A stretch of DNA of 64,000 bases, from positions 24,678 through 88,677 of the forward strand of contig JAHHIC010000076.1 of assembly GCA_019359035.1 (NCBI GenBank), written 5' to 3'. Numbering within the stretch: position 1 is the stretch's first letter; every line of letters begins with the position of its first letter. This DNA comes from Scytonematopsis contorta HA4267-MV1 (GTDB lineage Bacteria > Cyanobacteriota > Cyanobacteriia > Cyanobacteriales > Nostocaceae). Of this stretch, positions 63,896 through 64,000 are shown piece by piece. The notes below the pieces were generated by a model. That model ran no database searches and was not told the origin of the DNA. It worked only from the letters and a program-made list of their open reading frames with translations. The position numbers were made by a program, and so were the translations under genes.

Positions 63896-64000
63896 AGAAG
63901 GCTTTCTGTAGTAGAGTTGTTGTTACCACAACCACAACTCGTGCATCCACAGAAAGCCCATGCCAGATATATTAGCATTTTTTTTTACCTTACAATTGGA
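63896..64000 (+). mobile_element. Possible left end of an insertion sequence
   Basis: An imperfect palindrome, GGCTTTCTGT (63900) to ACAGAAAGCC (ends 63958) with inner GAGTTGT/ACAACTC, is followed at once by ATG at 63960 reading MPDILAFFFTLQL to the window edge. MPDIL starts resemble IS4/IS701-like cyanobacterial transposases from memory. The frame passes a T9 run. Only 41 bases of the frame are visible. Confidence 0.4.

Overview
The window looks like chromosome of a filamentous, probably heterocyst-forming cyanobacterium (Nostocales; Rivularia/Calothrix-like is a guess). What points there: low GC by eye, an iron-uptake porin with an SLH domain, a DUF2808 protein, a Mo-dependent-nitrogenase C-terminal family protein, ureDABC, the order tig-clpP-clpX opposite asd-dapA-rnj, scattered HIP1 octamers (GCGATCGC at 6338, 17389, 30585, 45151) and abundant heptanucleotide short tandem repeats (STRRs) and palindromic repeats. 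Identifications are by motif recognition only; no database search was run.

Layout. 1-10.6 kb (all minus strand): the 5' part of a sensor kinase, then a glycan locus transcribed right to left: two MurG-like glycosyltransferases, an MsbA-type ABC exporter, a two-domain histidine phosphatase, two tandem GT4 enzymes and one GT2 enzyme. 10.8-18.4 kb: iron porin, DUF2808 protein, two response regulators beside the wreck of a histidine kinase, a 5'-truncated ATP-grasp gene, nadA, a metallophosphoesterase and tRNA-Ser(UGA).

18.4-30.1 kb is an accessory region next to tRNA-Ser: a P-loop ATPase fused through one membrane segment to an HlyD-like coiled coil, a solitary cytosine methyltransferase, a CopG-type regulator, a NERD-helicase, a small DUF6888/DUF6887 gene pair, a truncated unknown gene, and a complete type II restriction-modification set (methyltransferase, nuclease, XRE controller). 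It ends in about 1.9 kb without genes that holds five copies of a structured, apparently non-coding element with compensatory base changes. This array is the best candidate for something undescribed.

30.1-52 kb is mostly housekeeping: S1-domain protein, dienelactone hydrolase, GntR-type regulator, alpha/beta hydrolase, clpX-clpP-tig, asd-dapA-rnj, a gutted anion transporter, a Mo-nitrogenase-C family protein, a caspase-like protein lacking both catalytic residues, rpmF, a sulfite-oxidase-like enzyme, an aldehyde dehydrogenase and a response regulator-kinase hybrid. 52-64 kb holds an Rpn/PD-(D/E)XK gene between two copies of one repeat, a Uma2 protein, a radical SAM - methyltransferase - ureDABC gene string, two tandem methyltransferases, toxin-antitoxin genes and what looks like the left end of an insertion sequence interrupting vapC. 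Several STRRs sit inside or at the ends of genes, so these repeats are reshaping proteins here.
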